54,086 bases of DNA from a bacterium F11 (GCA_002176905.1 MSYE01000011.1:1-54086); one strand, 5' to 3'; positions 18,721 through 28,140 are shown, numbered from the stretch's first letter. Numbers and translations: made by a program. The notes: a model not told the origin generated them from the letters alone.

Positions 18721-19853
18721 CGGCGGACTTCCTTTAACGCGCTTTGAATTTTTCCACCCCCGATCACTTCTTTGGCTTGTAGATGATCATCCCAGCGATA
18801 AATTACCGCTGCTTGCCCAGGAGAGACAGCACGTTGGGGATCATCAAATCGAACTTCGAATGTTCCATTTTTAACAGTAATAGTGGCAGGGGTGGGTTCG
18901 TGTTTGTAACGAATTTTTACAAAAGCAGAAAAAACAGGGGCTGGGGGATCTCCCGCAATCCAGGTTGTATCGTTTGCAATGAGGCCAGTTGACAATCCTT
19001 CTTTATCGGGTCCAACGACCACGGTGTTGGATTTGGGATCAAGATTTGTAACATAGTATGGTTCTTTTGTGGTGAGCTTTAAGCCCTTCCGTTGACCAAC
19101 GGTGAAGTAAGCCACTCCTTCATGACTTCCGATGACACATCCCTGTTGGTCTTTAATTGGGCCTGAATGGGCATTGGGATGGTGGTCCCGTTTCCTTTCC
19201 AGGAGGGTTGTTTTCATGAAGGAATGATAATCACGATTGGGAACGAAGCAGATTTCTTGGCTATCCTTTTTGTCTGCATTGGGAAGAGACAATCGACGGG
19301 CTTGCTCACGGATCTCTGACTTGTTCATAAATCCGACAGGAAATAGGGTTGTTGCCAATTCTGAATTGGTTTCATGATAGAGAACATAGGATTGGTCTTT
19401 TGTCTTATCGACAGACTCATAGAGATGAAAAGTTTCTTTTTCAGTATGATTTTTTTTAATAATACGAGCATAGTGTCCTGTTGCGAGGAAGGAACAATCC
19501 AAAGTTTGAGCAAAGGTTTTTAATTTATCGAATTTGATAAATCGGTTGCAGGCCAGACAAGGATTGGGGGTTTCACCGTTAAGATAGGAGTCAACAAAGT
19601 AATTGATTACGGTATCTTCAAAATCGACGGCATAATCCAAAACATAATGAGGAACCCCAATCCTCTCGGCACCACGTTTGGCGATGGCAATGTCTTCTGG
19701 ATTGCCACAACATCCAAATTCACTTGCTCCTTTTTTAAGCAGACGGAGAGTCACCCCAATAACCTCATACCCTTCTTCTTTTAGAAGAGCAGCGGCAACA
19801 GAGGAATCAACCCCTCCAGAGAGAGCAACAAGAACCTTCTTCTTATTTTCCAT
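18717..19853 (-). CDS. mnmA: tRNA-specific 2-thiouridylase MnmA
   Basis: 378 residues, standard length. MnmA makes 2-thiouridine at U34 of tRNA-Lys, -Glu and -Gln using sulfur passed from IscS. The PP-loop is S-G-G-V-D-S-S near 10-16. The catalytic cysteines are in N-P-C-L-A-C-N (about residue 97-103) and E-I-C-F-V (about 198). The C-terminal domain has G-Q-R-K-G-L near 250. It is encoded 19 bases after the IscU-like scaffold and downstream of an IscS-type desulfurase, so its sulfur donor is in the same operon. Confidence 0.97.
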   Translation of the reverse strand: MENKKKVLVALSGGVDSSVAAALLKEEGYEVIGVTLRLLKKGASEFGCCGNPEDIAIAKRGAERIGVPHYVLDYAVDFEDTVINYFVDSYLNGETPNPCLACNRFIKFDKLKTFAQTLDCSFLATGHYARIIKKNHTEKETFHLYESVDKTKDQSYVLYHETNSELATTLFPVGFMNKSEIREQARRLSLPNADKKDSQEICFVPNRDYHSFMKTTLLERKRDHHPNAHSGPIKDQQGCVIGSHEGVAYFTVGQRKGLKLTTKEPYYVTNLDPKSNTVVVGPDKEGLSTGLIANDTTWIAGDPPAPVFSAFVKIRYKHEPTPATITVKNGTFEVRFDDPQRAVSPGQAAVIYRWDDHLQAKEVIGGGKIQSALKEVRR

Positions 19854-19872
19854 TTTGTTGAACTACTGATTA

Positions 19873-20253
19873 TTATTTTGAGGCCTTTTTGTGTTTGTCA
19901 TCGTAGATTTTGAGGGCTGACTTTAACGCATCAACGGCAAGGTCGGGACAGTGTAATTTTATGGGAGGGAGACCTCCAAGAAGATCAACCAAATCCTTGG
20001 GTTTGATTTTCTGTGCGTCTGCTACCAATTTGTTTTTTAAATGTTCGGTGAGGATCGAACCAGAGGCAATGACAGCACCGCATCCCATGGTTTTAAAAGT
20101 GGCTTGTTCAATTTTCCCATCTTTTATTATTAAGTAGAGCTTCAGGACATCTCCACAAATGGGATTGGCTCCAGTGCCATATGCATCGGGATTGTTCAAT
20201 TCAGATAAGTTGCGGGGATTTTGAAAGTGATCCAGAACAATTTGATTGTACAT
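19873..20253 (-). CDS. iscU: IscU/NifU-N-type Fe-S cluster scaffold
   Basis: 126 residues. The three cluster-binding cysteines are in P-I-C-G-D (33), M-G-C-G-A (about 59) and L-H-C-P-D-L-A (about 104), the last with the IscU His next to Cys. L-P-P-I-K just before it matches the IscU LPPVK chaperone-recognition motif of HscA. It begins Y-N-Q-I-V-L-D-H-F-x-N-P-R, typical of the family. It follows an IscS-type desulfurase by 12 bases. No hscA, hscB or fdx is present in this window. This is distinct from the SufU gene further upstream in the operon. Confidence 0.92.
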   Translation of the reverse strand: MYNQIVLDHFQNPRNLSELNNPDAYGTGANPICGDVLKLYLIIKDGKIEQATFKTMGCGAVIASGSILTEHLKNKLVADAQKIKPKDLVDLLGGLPPIKLHCPDLAVDALKSALKIYDDKHKKASK

Positions 20254-20265
20254 GATTGACCGTTC

Positions 20266-21444
20266 CTATTTATTGACCAATTCCCTCCAGAGAGGATGAG
20301 TATCTCTGATTCTTTGAACGCAGTTTTTGAGGGCTTCAATGGTCATTGATATTTCCTCGCCCGTTGTGGAAGGTCCCAAGGAAAGCCGTAAGGCGGCGTG
20401 GGCTTGATGTTGAGGAAGCCCCATTGCCAGCAGAACGTGTGAGGCCTCCACGCTTCCCGTTGCGCAAGCACTTCCATTTGAACAGGATACGCCTTTTAAA
20501 TCGAGTGCCATAAGAAGAGAAGAGCTATCCGTATAATCGAAACAAATGTTTGAGGTATTGGATATTCTTTTTTCTTGATGGCCATTTACGAAAGTATGAG
20601 AAATTTGACTCGTTACTTTTTCTTCTAAAAAATCACGTAACTCTTTTACGTGTGTGTTGTTTGAAATCCTTTTTTGGGCGATCTCGGCTGCCTTGGCCAT
20701 TCCGACGATACCCGCGACATTTTCTGTCCCGGCTCGGCGGTTTTTTTCGTGACGGCCTCCGTGAAGAAGAGATTCCAATTGGGTTCCTTTTCGTATATAA
20801 AGAAGCCCAACTCCTTTCGGTCCCCCAAATTTGTGAGCAGAGAGGCTTAAGAGATCCACTCCCCATTCCTTCACATCAATGCAAATCTTGCCCGCCGCTT
20901 GAACTGCGTCCGAATGAATAAGAACTTCCTTTTCTTTGCACATTTTGGCGATCTCTTGTATGGGCTGAATGACACCTGTTTCATTGTTAACCGCCATCAT
21001 TGAGACCAGAATGGTATCTGGGGTCAACGATTCTTCAAATGCTTCCAAATTGATCAATCCGTCTTGTTGGACCGGTGTCACCACGTGGTCAATTTGGCCC
21101 TTTTCTGCCAAGTGATACAAAATATTTCGAACAGAAGCGTGTTCGATTGAGGAAGAAACAATACGTCTGCCTTTTGAATGGTAGGCATCAAGCGTTCCTT
21201 TGATGGCCATATTGTTTGATTCGGTGGCACAAGAAGTAAACACGATTTCATCTGGATCCTCTGCGCCGATAAAGTGAGCAAGGGTTTTGCGGGCATCCTC
21301 AACGGCTTTCCTGGTCCGCTGTCCCATTTGGGTAATTGAGGACGCGTTTCCGTATTCCTCATTCAAGTAGGGAAGCATGGCCTCAAGAACCCCAGATGAG
21401 AGGGGAGAGGTGGAATTATGATCGAGATATATTTTTTTTGTCAC
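20266..21444 (-). CDS. iscS: Cysteine desulfurase, IscS/NifS class I
   Basis: 392 residues. PLP-dependent removal of sulfur from cysteine, giving a persulfide. PLP lysine in S-A-H-K-F-G-G-P-K-G; active Cys in the long mobile loop G-S-A-C-A-T-G-S, which marks class I (IscS/NifS) rather than SufS. The N-terminus is Y-L-D-H-N-S-T-S-P. It lies between sufT and the iscU-like gene, so the operon holds a second desulfurase in addition to SufS. It likely supplies IscU and MnmA. Confidence 0.95.
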   Translation of the reverse strand: MTKKIYLDHNSTSPLSSGVLEAMLPYLNEEYGNASSITQMGQRTRKAVEDARKTLAHFIGAEDPDEIVFTSCATESNNMAIKGTLDAYHSKGRRIVSSSIEHASVRNILYHLAEKGQIDHVVTPVQQDGLINLEAFEESLTPDTILVSMMAVNNETGVIQPIQEIAKMCKEKEVLIHSDAVQAAGKICIDVKEWGVDLLSLSAHKFGGPKGVGLLYIRKGTQLESLLHGGRHEKNRRAGTENVAGIVGMAKAAEIAQKRISNNTHVKELRDFLEEKVTSQISHTFVNGHQEKRISNTSNICFDYTDSSSLLMALDLKGVSCSNGSACATGSVEASHVLLAMGLPQHQAHAALRLSLGPSTTGEEISMTIEALKNCVQRIRDTHPLWRELVNK

Positions 21445-21447
21445 TTT

Positions 21448-21789
21448 CTAAATTAATCCCAGCATCATTTGTGCTGATTCTGATGCATGAACACGTGGAT
21501 CCCACTTTGGTGACCAAACGGTATTAATTTTTACATCTTTTACGTTGGGGAGTCGAGCCAGGATAGCATGGGTTTGACCCAGAAGTTGAGGACCATAGGG
21601 ACACGCAGGTGTGGTCAATGTCATGTCCACGCTTACCTGGTGGTTTATTTCATCTCGTTCAATCTTGTAGATGAGCCCAAGATCAATAATGTTGATGTGA
21701 ATTTCCGGATCTTCGACTGCCATCAAAACATTCTTAATTTCTTCTTCCGATGGGATTGTTTTGGTTTCGTCAATGTTTTTGTCGGTCAT
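21448..21789 (-). CDS. sufT: SufT/MIP18-family (DUF59) Fe-S maturation factor
   Basis: 113 residues. DUF59 fold: V-x-D-P-E-I-x-x-N-I-I-D-L-G-L-I-Y near residues 31-48 and the T-T-P-A-C-P-Y-G motif with the conserved Cys near 70. SufT-type proteins assist maturation of [4Fe-4S] proteins. The ATG overlaps the sufU stop as ATGA (21786-21789). A link to PaaD-like proteins is possible, but the operon context favours SufT. Confidence 0.9.
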   Translation of the reverse strand: MTDKNIDETKTIPSEEEIKNVLMAVEDPEIHINIIDLGLIYKIERDEINHQVSVDMTLTTPACPYGPQLLGQTHAILARLPNVKDVKINTVWSPKWDPRVHASESAQMMLGLI

Positions 21790-22271
21790 AATGATCCTTC
21801 CTTTTTTTCATGGTTTTTTATTGATTCGAGGAGTGTATTCCAGGATAGAAGGGCGCATTTGATCCGAACGGGATATTTTCTGACTCCTTCCAACGCAACG
21901 GCATCCCCTATTTCATCCAAAGGTGCAGTGGTTGTGTATTCTGGATCTTCTATTCCAAAAATTTTTTTAAAGGTGGCAGACAATTCCTTAACATCTTTAA
22001 TTAAACGTCCTTTTATAACATCTGTCATCATGGAGGCAGCCGACTGCGAAATGGCACATCCATGACCTTCAAATTTCACTTCTTTGATCGAATCATTCTC
22101 AATCAGAAGCATGACCGATATCTGGTCCCCACAAAGAGGATTGACTCCCTCGCTGTGGGTGTTGGCATTCTTGAGTTTTCCTTTGTTATGGGGGGATTTG
22201 AAGTGGTCAAGAATTACTTCGCGATACAGATCATCAACACCACCAAATGAGCCCCCTTGCAGTTTGTCCAT
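21786..22271 (-). CDS. sufU: SufU sulfur-transfer protein
   Basis: 161 residues. Fold related to IscU, with cysteines C47 (P-L-C-G-D), C72 (G-H-G-C-A-I-S) and one in I-K-C-A-L-L near 142, plus the approximately 20-residue insertion between the second and third Cys that separates SufU from IscU. In Bacillus, SufU binds zinc and takes the persulfide from SufS. It begins two bases after the sufS stop, consistent with a SufS-SufU pair. Confidence 0.93.
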   Translation of the reverse strand: MDKLQGGSFGGVDDLYREVILDHFKSPHNKGKLKNANTHSEGVNPLCGDQISVMLLIENDSIKEVKFEGHGCAISQSAASMMTDVIKGRLIKDVKELSATFKKIFGIEDPEYTTTAPLDEIGDAVALEGVRKYPVRIKCALLSWNTLLESIKNHEKKEGSL

Positions 22272-22273
22272 TG

Positions 22274-23530
22274 TTATTGTCTCTTCATGGGGGATGGGCT
22301 CAATTGAAATACATCGTTGACTTTCTGGAGACCTTCCAATAAGCGGTCAACATCATCCTTTGTATTGTAAATATAAAAACTCGCTCTCACGGTCGAAGAA
22401 ACATCAAGCGCTTTCATTAAAAGTTGGGCACAATGGTGGCCCACACGAACCGCAATTCCTTCATCACTGAGGATGGTTCCTACGTCATGGGCATGAACAA
22501 TATGATGATTGAAGGAAATTGCTCCACCTTGTTTGTTGGAATCATTCGGTCCATAAAGGGTGATATCAGGGAGTTGAGAGAGCTTCTTAAGGGCATAGTC
22601 TGTTAACTCTTTTTCGTGTTCACGAACTGCATCCATGCCGAGTTCACTCAGCGTGTCCAAAGATTCAGAAAAAGCGGCGACATCGGCATAATTGGAGGTT
22701 CCCGCTTCAAATTTGAAAGGAAGTTCGGCCCATGTAATTTCTTCCAAAGAGACTTTGCTGATCATCTCGCCACCCCCAAGAAAGGGATCCATGGTTTCGA
22801 GGATATCGGGTCGTACCCATAATACCCCCACTCCCGTTGGTCCCAACATTTTGTGACCAGAGAAGGCAAAAAAATCACATCCCATTTCTTGAAGGTTGAC
22901 GGGGTAATGTGGAACCGATTGTGCCCCATCCACCAAAACAAGAGATTTATTCTGGTGGCTCAAATTTATGATGGTTTCGAGGGGATTGATGGTTCCAAGG
23001 ACATTGGACATGGCGGTTACCGCCACGAGTTTTACCCTGGGATTGCATTTTTTTTGAAAGTCATCCAAATCAAGGGAATGCCGATCCTTGAGTTTTACGA
23101 TAGAAAGTTTAACGCCTTTTTTTTTGGAGAGAAGATACCAGGGAACAATATTGGCATGATGTTCCATTTCGGTTAGGAGGATTTCATCGCCCTCTTTTAA
23201 AAACTTTGAACCCCATGCATGTGCCACCAGATTAATGGATTCGGTGGTGCTACGGGTAAAAATGATGTTATGGGAGGAGGGGGATCCAAGAAAATCGGCA
23301 CATTTTGTTCGGGTTTTCTCATAAAGATCAGTGGCTTCTTCAGCTAAGGTGTAGACTCCGCGATGAATATTGGCATTGGATTCCCGATAGAATCGAGAAA
23401 GGGCATCAATGACACGTGTGGGTTTCTGCGTGGTCGCGGCATTATCTAAGTAAACCAAGGGTTTCCCATTCATGGAACGGGCCAGAATTGGAAAGTCGCG
23501 ATTTAATTTTATTGGATCGATTTTTTTCAT
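22274..23530 (-). CDS. sufS: Cysteine desulfurase SufS (class II)
   Basis: 418 residues. PLP lysine in F-S-G-H-K-M-L-G-P-T-G near 230. The active cysteine is in V-G-H-H-C-A-Q-L-L-M near 370, in the short loop typical of SufS/class II. It feeds sulfur to SufU and then the SufBCD scaffold. The ATG overlaps the Rieske gene stop as ATGA (23527-23530), showing tight coupling. Confidence 0.97.
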   Translation of the reverse strand: MKKIDPIKLNRDFPILARSMNGKPLVYLDNAATTQKPTRVIDALSRFYRESNANIHRGVYTLAEEATDLYEKTRTKCADFLGSPSSHNIIFTRSTTESINLVAHAWGSKFLKEGDEILLTEMEHHANIVPWYLLSKKKGVKLSIVKLKDRHSLDLDDFQKKCNPRVKLVAVTAMSNVLGTINPLETIINLSHQNKSLVLVDGAQSVPHYPVNLQEMGCDFFAFSGHKMLGPTGVGVLWVRPDILETMDPFLGGGEMISKVSLEEITWAELPFKFEAGTSNYADVAAFSESLDTLSELGMDAVREHEKELTDYALKKLSQLPDITLYGPNDSNKQGGAISFNHHIVHAHDVGTILSDEGIAVRVGHHCAQLLMKALDVSSTVRASFYIYNTKDDVDRLLEGLQKVNDVFQLSPSPMKRQ

Positions 23531-23838
23531 AACTTAATAAATATTTTCCCATCCTCCATTTTGATCTCATACAAGTGGAGCGTTTCTGTTGCGGGTAAGG
23601 TTTGCGGATTTCCGTTTGTTACATCAAATTTGGCGCCATGAAGGGGACAGGTTACTTGTCCCTCTTCAACCGGACACTCTGATAAAGGGGCGGCTGCGTG
23701 GGAGCAGGTATCTTCAAAAGCCGAATATTTGTCATTCCAATTGGCCACGCAAATATTGATCTCTCCCACCTTGACTTGTGTTGTTCGATTCTTGGGGAAA
23801 TCGTCAACGGCTCCAATCTTAATAAAATTATTAGACAT
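23527..23838 (-). CDS. Rieske-type [2Fe-2S] ferredoxin
   Basis: 103 residues, a single Rieske domain. Cluster ligands are visible: C45-x-H47 and C64-x-x-H67 (C-P-L-H-G). No membrane segment, so it is a soluble NirD/oxygenase-ferredoxin-like protein. A small Rieske gene between sufD and sufS is seen in other SUF operons; an electron-donor role in cluster assembly is inferred, not shown. Confidence 0.93.
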   Translation of the reverse strand: MSNNFIKIGAVDDFPKNRTTQVKVGEINICVANWNDKYSAFEDTCSHAAAPLSECPVEEGQVTCPLHGAKFDVTNGNPQTLPATETLHLYEIKMEDGKIFIKL

Positions 23839-23866
23839 CGTTCGAAGTCCTCATTGAGAATTCTTA

Positions 23867-25237
23867 CTATTGTTTTTGGATTTTCTCTTCAATAAACGAT
23901 CGGAGCCGATCTTGGACCGTCTCAGAAGGAAGTGCAGCTATCACGGGTTCAACAAATCCTTGAATTATAATCTTCTCGGCCAAATCTGGGGGAACACCCC
24001 GGGTTTGAAAATAGTACTTTTGGTCCTCATCCACTGGTCCCACCGCTGCTCCATGGGCACATTTGACATCGTCGGCCAATATTTCCAGGTTTGGAATGGC
24101 GTCGGCTCTTGCTTCTTTGGATAAAATCAAACTTTTTGAGGATTGATAAGCATCCGATTTTTGGGCTTCTTTGATAATAGAAACCATTCCGGAAAAGAAA
24201 GACTTGGATTGTCCTTGAAGGGCTCCTCGAAACTGAATATCACTGGTGGTGTGGGGGGCATTGTGGTTTTGCGTGATGCGATTTTCAAAGTTTTGCTTCC
24301 CATCTCCAAATAGAACACCAAGAATTTCATTTTGAGCACCAGGCCCATTTAGATACATCGTTGTTTCGTTGCGGGAGAGTCTTCCCCCAACAGAAATGGA
24401 GATGGTCTCAAGCTGGCTATCGGCTTCCTGAATTATATCCTGGAATTGAAAATGAAAAGTGTTGGCCCCCCAATGTTGAAGGTAATAGAAGGAAGCTTTC
24501 GCGTTTTTTTGAAGATGGACACTTGTCATGCTAGAAACAAAAGCAGGATTTTCAACTGATCCCTTGTTGGAATCTCTTGTTACCAATTCTTCCCAAATTT
24601 GAGCTTCAGCTCCTTCGGCAAGAAAAATAAAGTGGAGTGGAAACTGGGCAAGGGAGAGACCACCGCCAGATAGATATTGCTGAAGGGGAGCTGAGAGTTT
24701 GATGTTTTTGGGAATAAAAAGACAAAGCCCCCCGTTTCCTACCGCCAAGTTAAATAGTCGAAATTTGTTTGTTTTGGCGTTTTCAATGGCTTTGGTCCAG
24801 GCCGGTTTAAGAAATGATTCCTTTGATGTGAGTGCTTCCTCAACAGGATGCCATTCCAATCCCAGTTTCTTCAGTGATGACGGGACATCAACACGAAATC
24901 CCTTTGAATAATCCCAATTCACTTCAGCGGGCGTGTGACCATTGTATTGGAACGCATCCGTTAACGAGCTAAACGTGTCTGATAATCGTTTTGTGGTTTC
25001 AAGGGGGATATCCTGGGTTGGGAAGAATTGAAGGGTATCCCATTTGAGGGCTTTAAAATCCGTTTGGGCCCACTGTTTATCATTCTTGTTTGGCCAAGGA
25101 AGCTTATTAAATTCTTCTAATGCCCAAAGGCGAAGATCAAGAACCCACTTTGGTTCCTTTCTCTGAGCCGAAAACTCCTTTAGCCAACTCGAGTCGATAT
25201 TTTTTAAGAGAATTTTTTTATCAGAAGTTGTAATCAT
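23867..25237 (-). CDS. sufD: Fe-S cluster assembly protein SufD
   Basis: 456 residues. The beta-helix core of the SufB/SufD family is followed by the C-terminal helices. The conserved His in K-C-A-H-G-A near 400 and R-G-V-P-P-D-L-A are typical of SufD. It partners SufB and SufC in the SufBC2D scaffold. It is somewhat longer than many SufD because of an extended N-terminal helical part. It follows sufB after 41 bases. Confidence 0.95.
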   Translation of the reverse strand: MITTSDKKILLKNIDSSWLKEFSAQRKEPKWVLDLRLWALEEFNKLPWPNKNDKQWAQTDFKALKWDTLQFFPTQDIPLETTKRLSDTFSSLTDAFQYNGHTPAEVNWDYSKGFRVDVPSSLKKLGLEWHPVEEALTSKESFLKPAWTKAIENAKTNKFRLFNLAVGNGGLCLFIPKNIKLSAPLQQYLSGGGLSLAQFPLHFIFLAEGAEAQIWEELVTRDSNKGSVENPAFVSSMTSVHLQKNAKASFYYLQHWGANTFHFQFQDIIQEADSQLETISISVGGRLSRNETTMYLNGPGAQNEILGVLFGDGKQNFENRITQNHNAPHTTSDIQFRGALQGQSKSFFSGMVSIIKEAQKSDAYQSSKSLILSKEARADAIPNLEILADDVKCAHGAAVGPVDEDQKYYFQTRGVPPDLAEKIIIQGFVEPVIAALPSETVQDRLRSFIEEKIQKQ

Positions 25238-25278
25238 CTTGTCTTTTTTGATTCCTTATTCAAACGAGAGGATACATA

Positions 25279-26682
25279 TTATCCAATCGCTCCCTCCATC
25301 TCCAGTTGAATCAGACGATTCAATTCCACAGCATATTCCATGGGGAGTTCCTTAACAAAAGGTTCGATAAATCCGTTGACGATCATGGATTGGGCGTCGT
25401 TCTCGCTTAAACCTCGGCTCATCAGATAAAACATCTGTTCTTCACCTACTTTCGATACCGTTGCTTCATGACCCACGAAGGCATTTTTTTCGTTGATTTC
25501 CATTGTGGGATAGGTGTCGGAACGGGATGCTTCATCCATCAAGAGCGCATCGCAGCGAACACTGGCTTTGCATCCTTCAGCTGCTTTATTAACCCGGAGA
25601 AGGCCTCTGTACGATGTTCGGCCCCCATCTCGTGAAATGGACTTAGAAAGGATGGTTGAGGTGGTATGGGGTGCCACATGAATCATTTTGGCTCCGGCAT
25701 CCTGGTGTTGTCCTTTCCCGGCATAAGCAATGGAGAGAACCTCACCTCGGGCCCCTTTCCCCATTAGGAAAACAGCAGGGTATTTCATGGTGAGTTTTGA
25801 TCCGATGTTGCCATCCACCCATTCAACAGCCGCATCTTGATAAGCTGCGGCCCGTTTTGTCACCAAGTTGTAAACATTATTGGACCAGTTTTGAATGGTG
25901 GTGTAGCGAATTTTGGATCCAGGAAGGGCCACCAGTTCCACCACAGCCGAATGCAAGGAATCAGAGGAATAGGTTGGTGCGGTACATCCTTCAATATAAT
26001 GAACATTGCTGCCTTCATCCGTAATAATGAGAGTCCGTTCGAATTGTCCCATGTTTTCTGAGTTGATCCGAAAATAGGCTTGGAGGGGAATTTCAACATG
26101 GGTATTTTTGGGAACATAAATAAAACTTCCCCCAGACCAAACAGCTGTGTTAAGTGCGGAGAATTTATTGTCAGCAGTTGGAATAATCGTCCCAAAGTAC
26201 TTCTTAACAAGATCTGGATACTGTTTGACAGCATCATCCATCCCAAGAAAAACCACGCCCTGTTTCTCCAAGTCTTTCCGAACAGAGTGATAAACAACCT
26301 CAGATTCGTATTGTGCAGTAACACCGGCTAAGAATTTGCGTTCGGCCTCCGGAATGCCCAGCCGATCAAAAGTTTGTTTCACTTTATCAGGAACTTCGTT
26401 CCAATCGCGTTCGGTTTTTTCCGAGGGACGAACATAGTAATGAATATTTTTAAAATCCAATTCACCCAGCATTTTGGTGTTACCCCACGTCGGCATGGGT
26501 TTGGCTTCAAAAATGTCCAACGCTTTGAGGCGATTATTGAGCATCCATTTGGGTTCAGCTTTCATTTCAGACATTTCATGAATAAGTTGTGCTGTTAGGC
26601 CTTTTCCGGCCTTAAACACATTCTTCACATCATCATGAAAACCGTATTTGTAATCCTTATTTCCCAATTTGGGCTTGGCCAT
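25279..26682 (-). CDS. sufB: Fe-S cluster assembly scaffold SufB
   Basis: 467 residues, standard for Suf[11 protein letters not shown] and the S-V-R-C-D-A-L-L block (Cys near 385, the candidate cluster/sulfur site) are present, together with G-R-T-S-Y-R-G and the H-E-A-T-V-S-K-V stretch. AGGAG precedes the ATG with nine bases spacing. Gene order here is sufC-sufB-sufD, whereas many bacteria have sufB-sufC-sufD. Confidence 0.98.
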   Translation of the reverse strand: MAKPKLGNKDYKYGFHDDVKNVFKAGKGLTAQLIHEMSEMKAEPKWMLNNRLKALDIFEAKPMPTWGNTKMLGELDFKNIHYYVRPSEKTERDWNEVPDKVKQTFDRLGIPEAERKFLAGVTAQYESEVVYHSVRKDLEKQGVVFLGMDDAVKQYPDLVKKYFGTIIPTADNKFSALNTAVWSGGSFIYVPKNTHVEIPLQAYFRINSENMGQFERTLIITDEGSNVHYIEGCTAPTYSSDSLHSAVVELVALPGSKIRYTTIQNWSNNVYNLVTKRAAAYQDAAVEWVDGNIGSKLTMKYPAVFLMGKGARGEVLSIAYAGKGQHQDAGAKMIHVAPHTTSTILSKSISRDGGRTSYRGLLRVNKAAEGCKASVRCDALLMDEASRSDTYPTMEINEKNAFVGHEATVSKVGEEQMFYLMSRGLSENDAQSMIVNGFIEPFVKELPMEYAVELNRLIQLEMEGAIG

Positions 26683-26703
26683 CTTTTCGGCTCCTTTTTC
26701 CAG

Positions 26704-26729
26704 CCCCCTTACCCTATACGGGGAGGGGG
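26704..26729. repeat. GC-rich hairpin between sufC and sufB
   Basis: CCCCCT (26704-26709) pairs with AGGGGG (26724-26729), and CCC/GGG pairs inside it with a small bulge. It lies in the 51-base gap after the sufC stop. It may shape relative expression of the two genes through mRNA stability; no T tract is present, so a terminator is unlikely. Confidence 0.5.
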
Positions 26730-26733
26730 GATA

Positions 26734-27498
26734 CTATTTCGTGGTCACGGTTTCTTTTAAAATCCAGTCATATCCCTTTGCTTCTAACTCGAGGGCCAAT
26801 TCTTTTCCTCCAGATTTCACAATTCGACCATCGGCCAAGACATGAATGAAATCAGGGTGGATGTAATTCAAAATGCGTTGATAATGGGTAATGAGCAAAA
26901 TTCCCTTTTCAGATGAACGGGTAGATTCGATTCCCTGGGCAACGACTTTTAACGCATCAATATCCAGCCCTGAGTCGGTTTCATCCAAGATGGCCAGATC
27001 CGGTTCAAGAAGAGCCAATTGAAGAATCTCATGGCGTTTCTTCTCTCCACCAGAAAATCCCTCATTAATGTATCGCCCCATAAAACTGTCTTTTATACCA
27101 AGGTGATCTGATTTTTCTTTGAGCTTTTTTCGAAATTCCAAAATGGGAATTTCTTTGCCCCGAACGGCTTGAAGACTGGTTCTTAAAAATTTGGAAACAG
27201 GCACACCTGGGATGGCCAAGGGATATTGAAAAGCCAAAAAAAGGCCCTTTTTTGCCCGTTCGTCCACATTGAAATCTTTCATATCCTCACCTTTGAAGAG
27301 GATTTTTCCCTTGGTCACAACGTACTTGGGATGTCCCATGAGAACGTTGGATAAAGTTGATTTTCCAGACCCATTGGGGCCCATAATCGCATGAACCTCA
27401 CCCCGGTTGATCGCCAAATTGACCCCTTTCAAAATGGGTTTACCATCCACTGTAACGTGAAGGTCTTCGATTGAAATCAAGTTTTCATTTTTGCTCAC
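26734..27498 (-). CDS. sufC: SUF ATPase SufC
   Basis: 254 residues. ABC-type ATPase of the SufBCD complex: Walker [10 protein letters not shown], signature F-S-G-G-E-K-K-R, Walker [13 protein letters not shown] with SufC-type D-E-T-D, and the H-loop T-H-Y. I place the start at the GTG at 27498 because AAAGGAG lies six bases upstream; an upstream in-frame start at 27558 would run into the regulator gene and adds a basic tail not found in the family. Confidence 0.97.
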   Translation of the reverse strand: MSKNENLISIEDLHVTVDGKPILKGVNLAINRGEVHAIMGPNGSGKSTLSNVLMGHPKYVVTKGKILFKGEDMKDFNVDERAKKGLFLAFQYPLAIPGVPVSKFLRTSLQAVRGKEIPILEFRKKLKEKSDHLGIKDSFMGRYINEGFSGGEKKRHEILQLALLEPDLAILDETDSGLDIDALKVVAQGIESTRSSEKGILLITHYQRILNYIHPDFIHVLADGRIVKSGGKELALELEAKGYDWILKETVTTK

Positions 27499-27530
27499 GA
27501 TTGACTCCTTTGGGTTCAATATATTTTCGT

Positions 27531-27959
27531 TCAGTGCATTCGAGCGGCTTCTTGACAAATTTTACCGAGTGTCTTATTCGACAGAATATTCATCACGGCT
27601 CCGTCGAGTTCATTGCAGATGGTCTGACTGAGGCATCCAGCGATTTCGTGACAATTGGATGATTGGTTCTCAGGATAACTACAAAGCATGGGTTCAAATG
27701 GTCCTTCTAAGGCCGTAATAATCATGAAGAGATTAATTTCATCAAGTGGTTTGGAGATCTGAAATCCGCCCCGTGGTCCGCGAATTGCTGTCACAAGGTC
27801 TGCTTTTTTGAGTTTAGAAAAAATTTGCTCCAAATATGGAAGAGGAATATTCTGCCGTTGCGAAACAGTATGTAAATTTTCCGGTTTCCCATTGCTATAC
27901 CTAACCAGATGAATCAAGGCCCGGAGAGCATAGGTGGTTTTTGTTGATAATTTCATCAT
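27531..27959 (-). CDS. Rrf2-family (IscR/SufR-like) Fe-S regulator
   Basis: 142 residues. Winged-helix Rrf2 fold: T-T-Y-A-L-R-A-L near residue 8-15 and R-G-P-R-G-G-F at 60-66. Three cysteines, C93, C103 and C109 (spacing 9 and 5, versus 5 and 5 in E. coli IscR), could bind a [2Fe-2S] cluster; a fourth, C115, follows. It heads the Fe-S operon and probably regulates it. Its own promoter carries an IscR-type site. No Shine-Dalgarno precedes the two ATGs. Confidence 0.93.
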   Translation of the reverse strand: MMKLSTKTTYALRALIHLVRYSNGKPENLHTVSQRQNIPLPYLEQIFSKLKKADLVTAIRGPRGGFQISKPLDEINLFMIITALEGPFEPMLCSYPENQSSNCHEIAGCLSQTICNELDGAVMNILSNKTLGKICQEAARMH

Positions 27960-27968
27960 AACAAAGAC

Positions 27969-27997
27969 AGCATAATATAGTTGACTAAAAAAGTCAA
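27969..27997 (-). promoter_or_regulatory. Promoter of the Rrf2-suf-isc operon
   Basis: Minus strand: TTGACT (27992-27997), 17-base spacer, TATGCT (27969-27974). The start near 27962 gives a leader of about three bases before ATG 27959. A second TATAAT (27999-28004) lies upstream as an alternative. Confidence 0.7.
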
Positions 27998-28001
27998 CAT
28001 T
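27977..28001. promoter_or_regulatory. IscR type-1-like operator overlapping the -35
   Basis: The 25-base site has GTTGACT (27980-27986), five A, then AGTCAAC (27992-27998). It agrees with the E. coli IscR type-1 consensus (ATASYYGACT, RWWWY, AGTCRRSTAT) except for one spacer base and the last bases. It covers the -35, so bound regulator should block polymerase. Confidence 0.75.
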
Positions 28002-28059
28002 ATAGACATGGCTTTAACTATTGATAATCAATTATTTGCAAACTTTCTAGAAAATGGAA

Positions 28060-28140
28060 TTTTGATGTACAGGAAAGGTAAGAGGGTGCGGGTAATGGTT
28101 GATGTGAGAGCGGGAGAAAGGGAATGAAAAGGAGGAAACT
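28060..28140 (-). terminator. C-rich, G-poor Rho-dependent terminator candidate
   Basis: The minus-strand RNA just after the stop at 28141 is rich in C and U and poor in G for about 70 bases, as in Rho utilisation sites. No hairpin with a U tract is present. Confidence 0.3.

Noticed and set aside
27999..28004. TATAAT as the main promoter of the Fe-S operon
   Set aside because: Its best -35 is 21 bases away; the TTGACT-17-TATGCT pair fits better, so it is listed only as an alternative.
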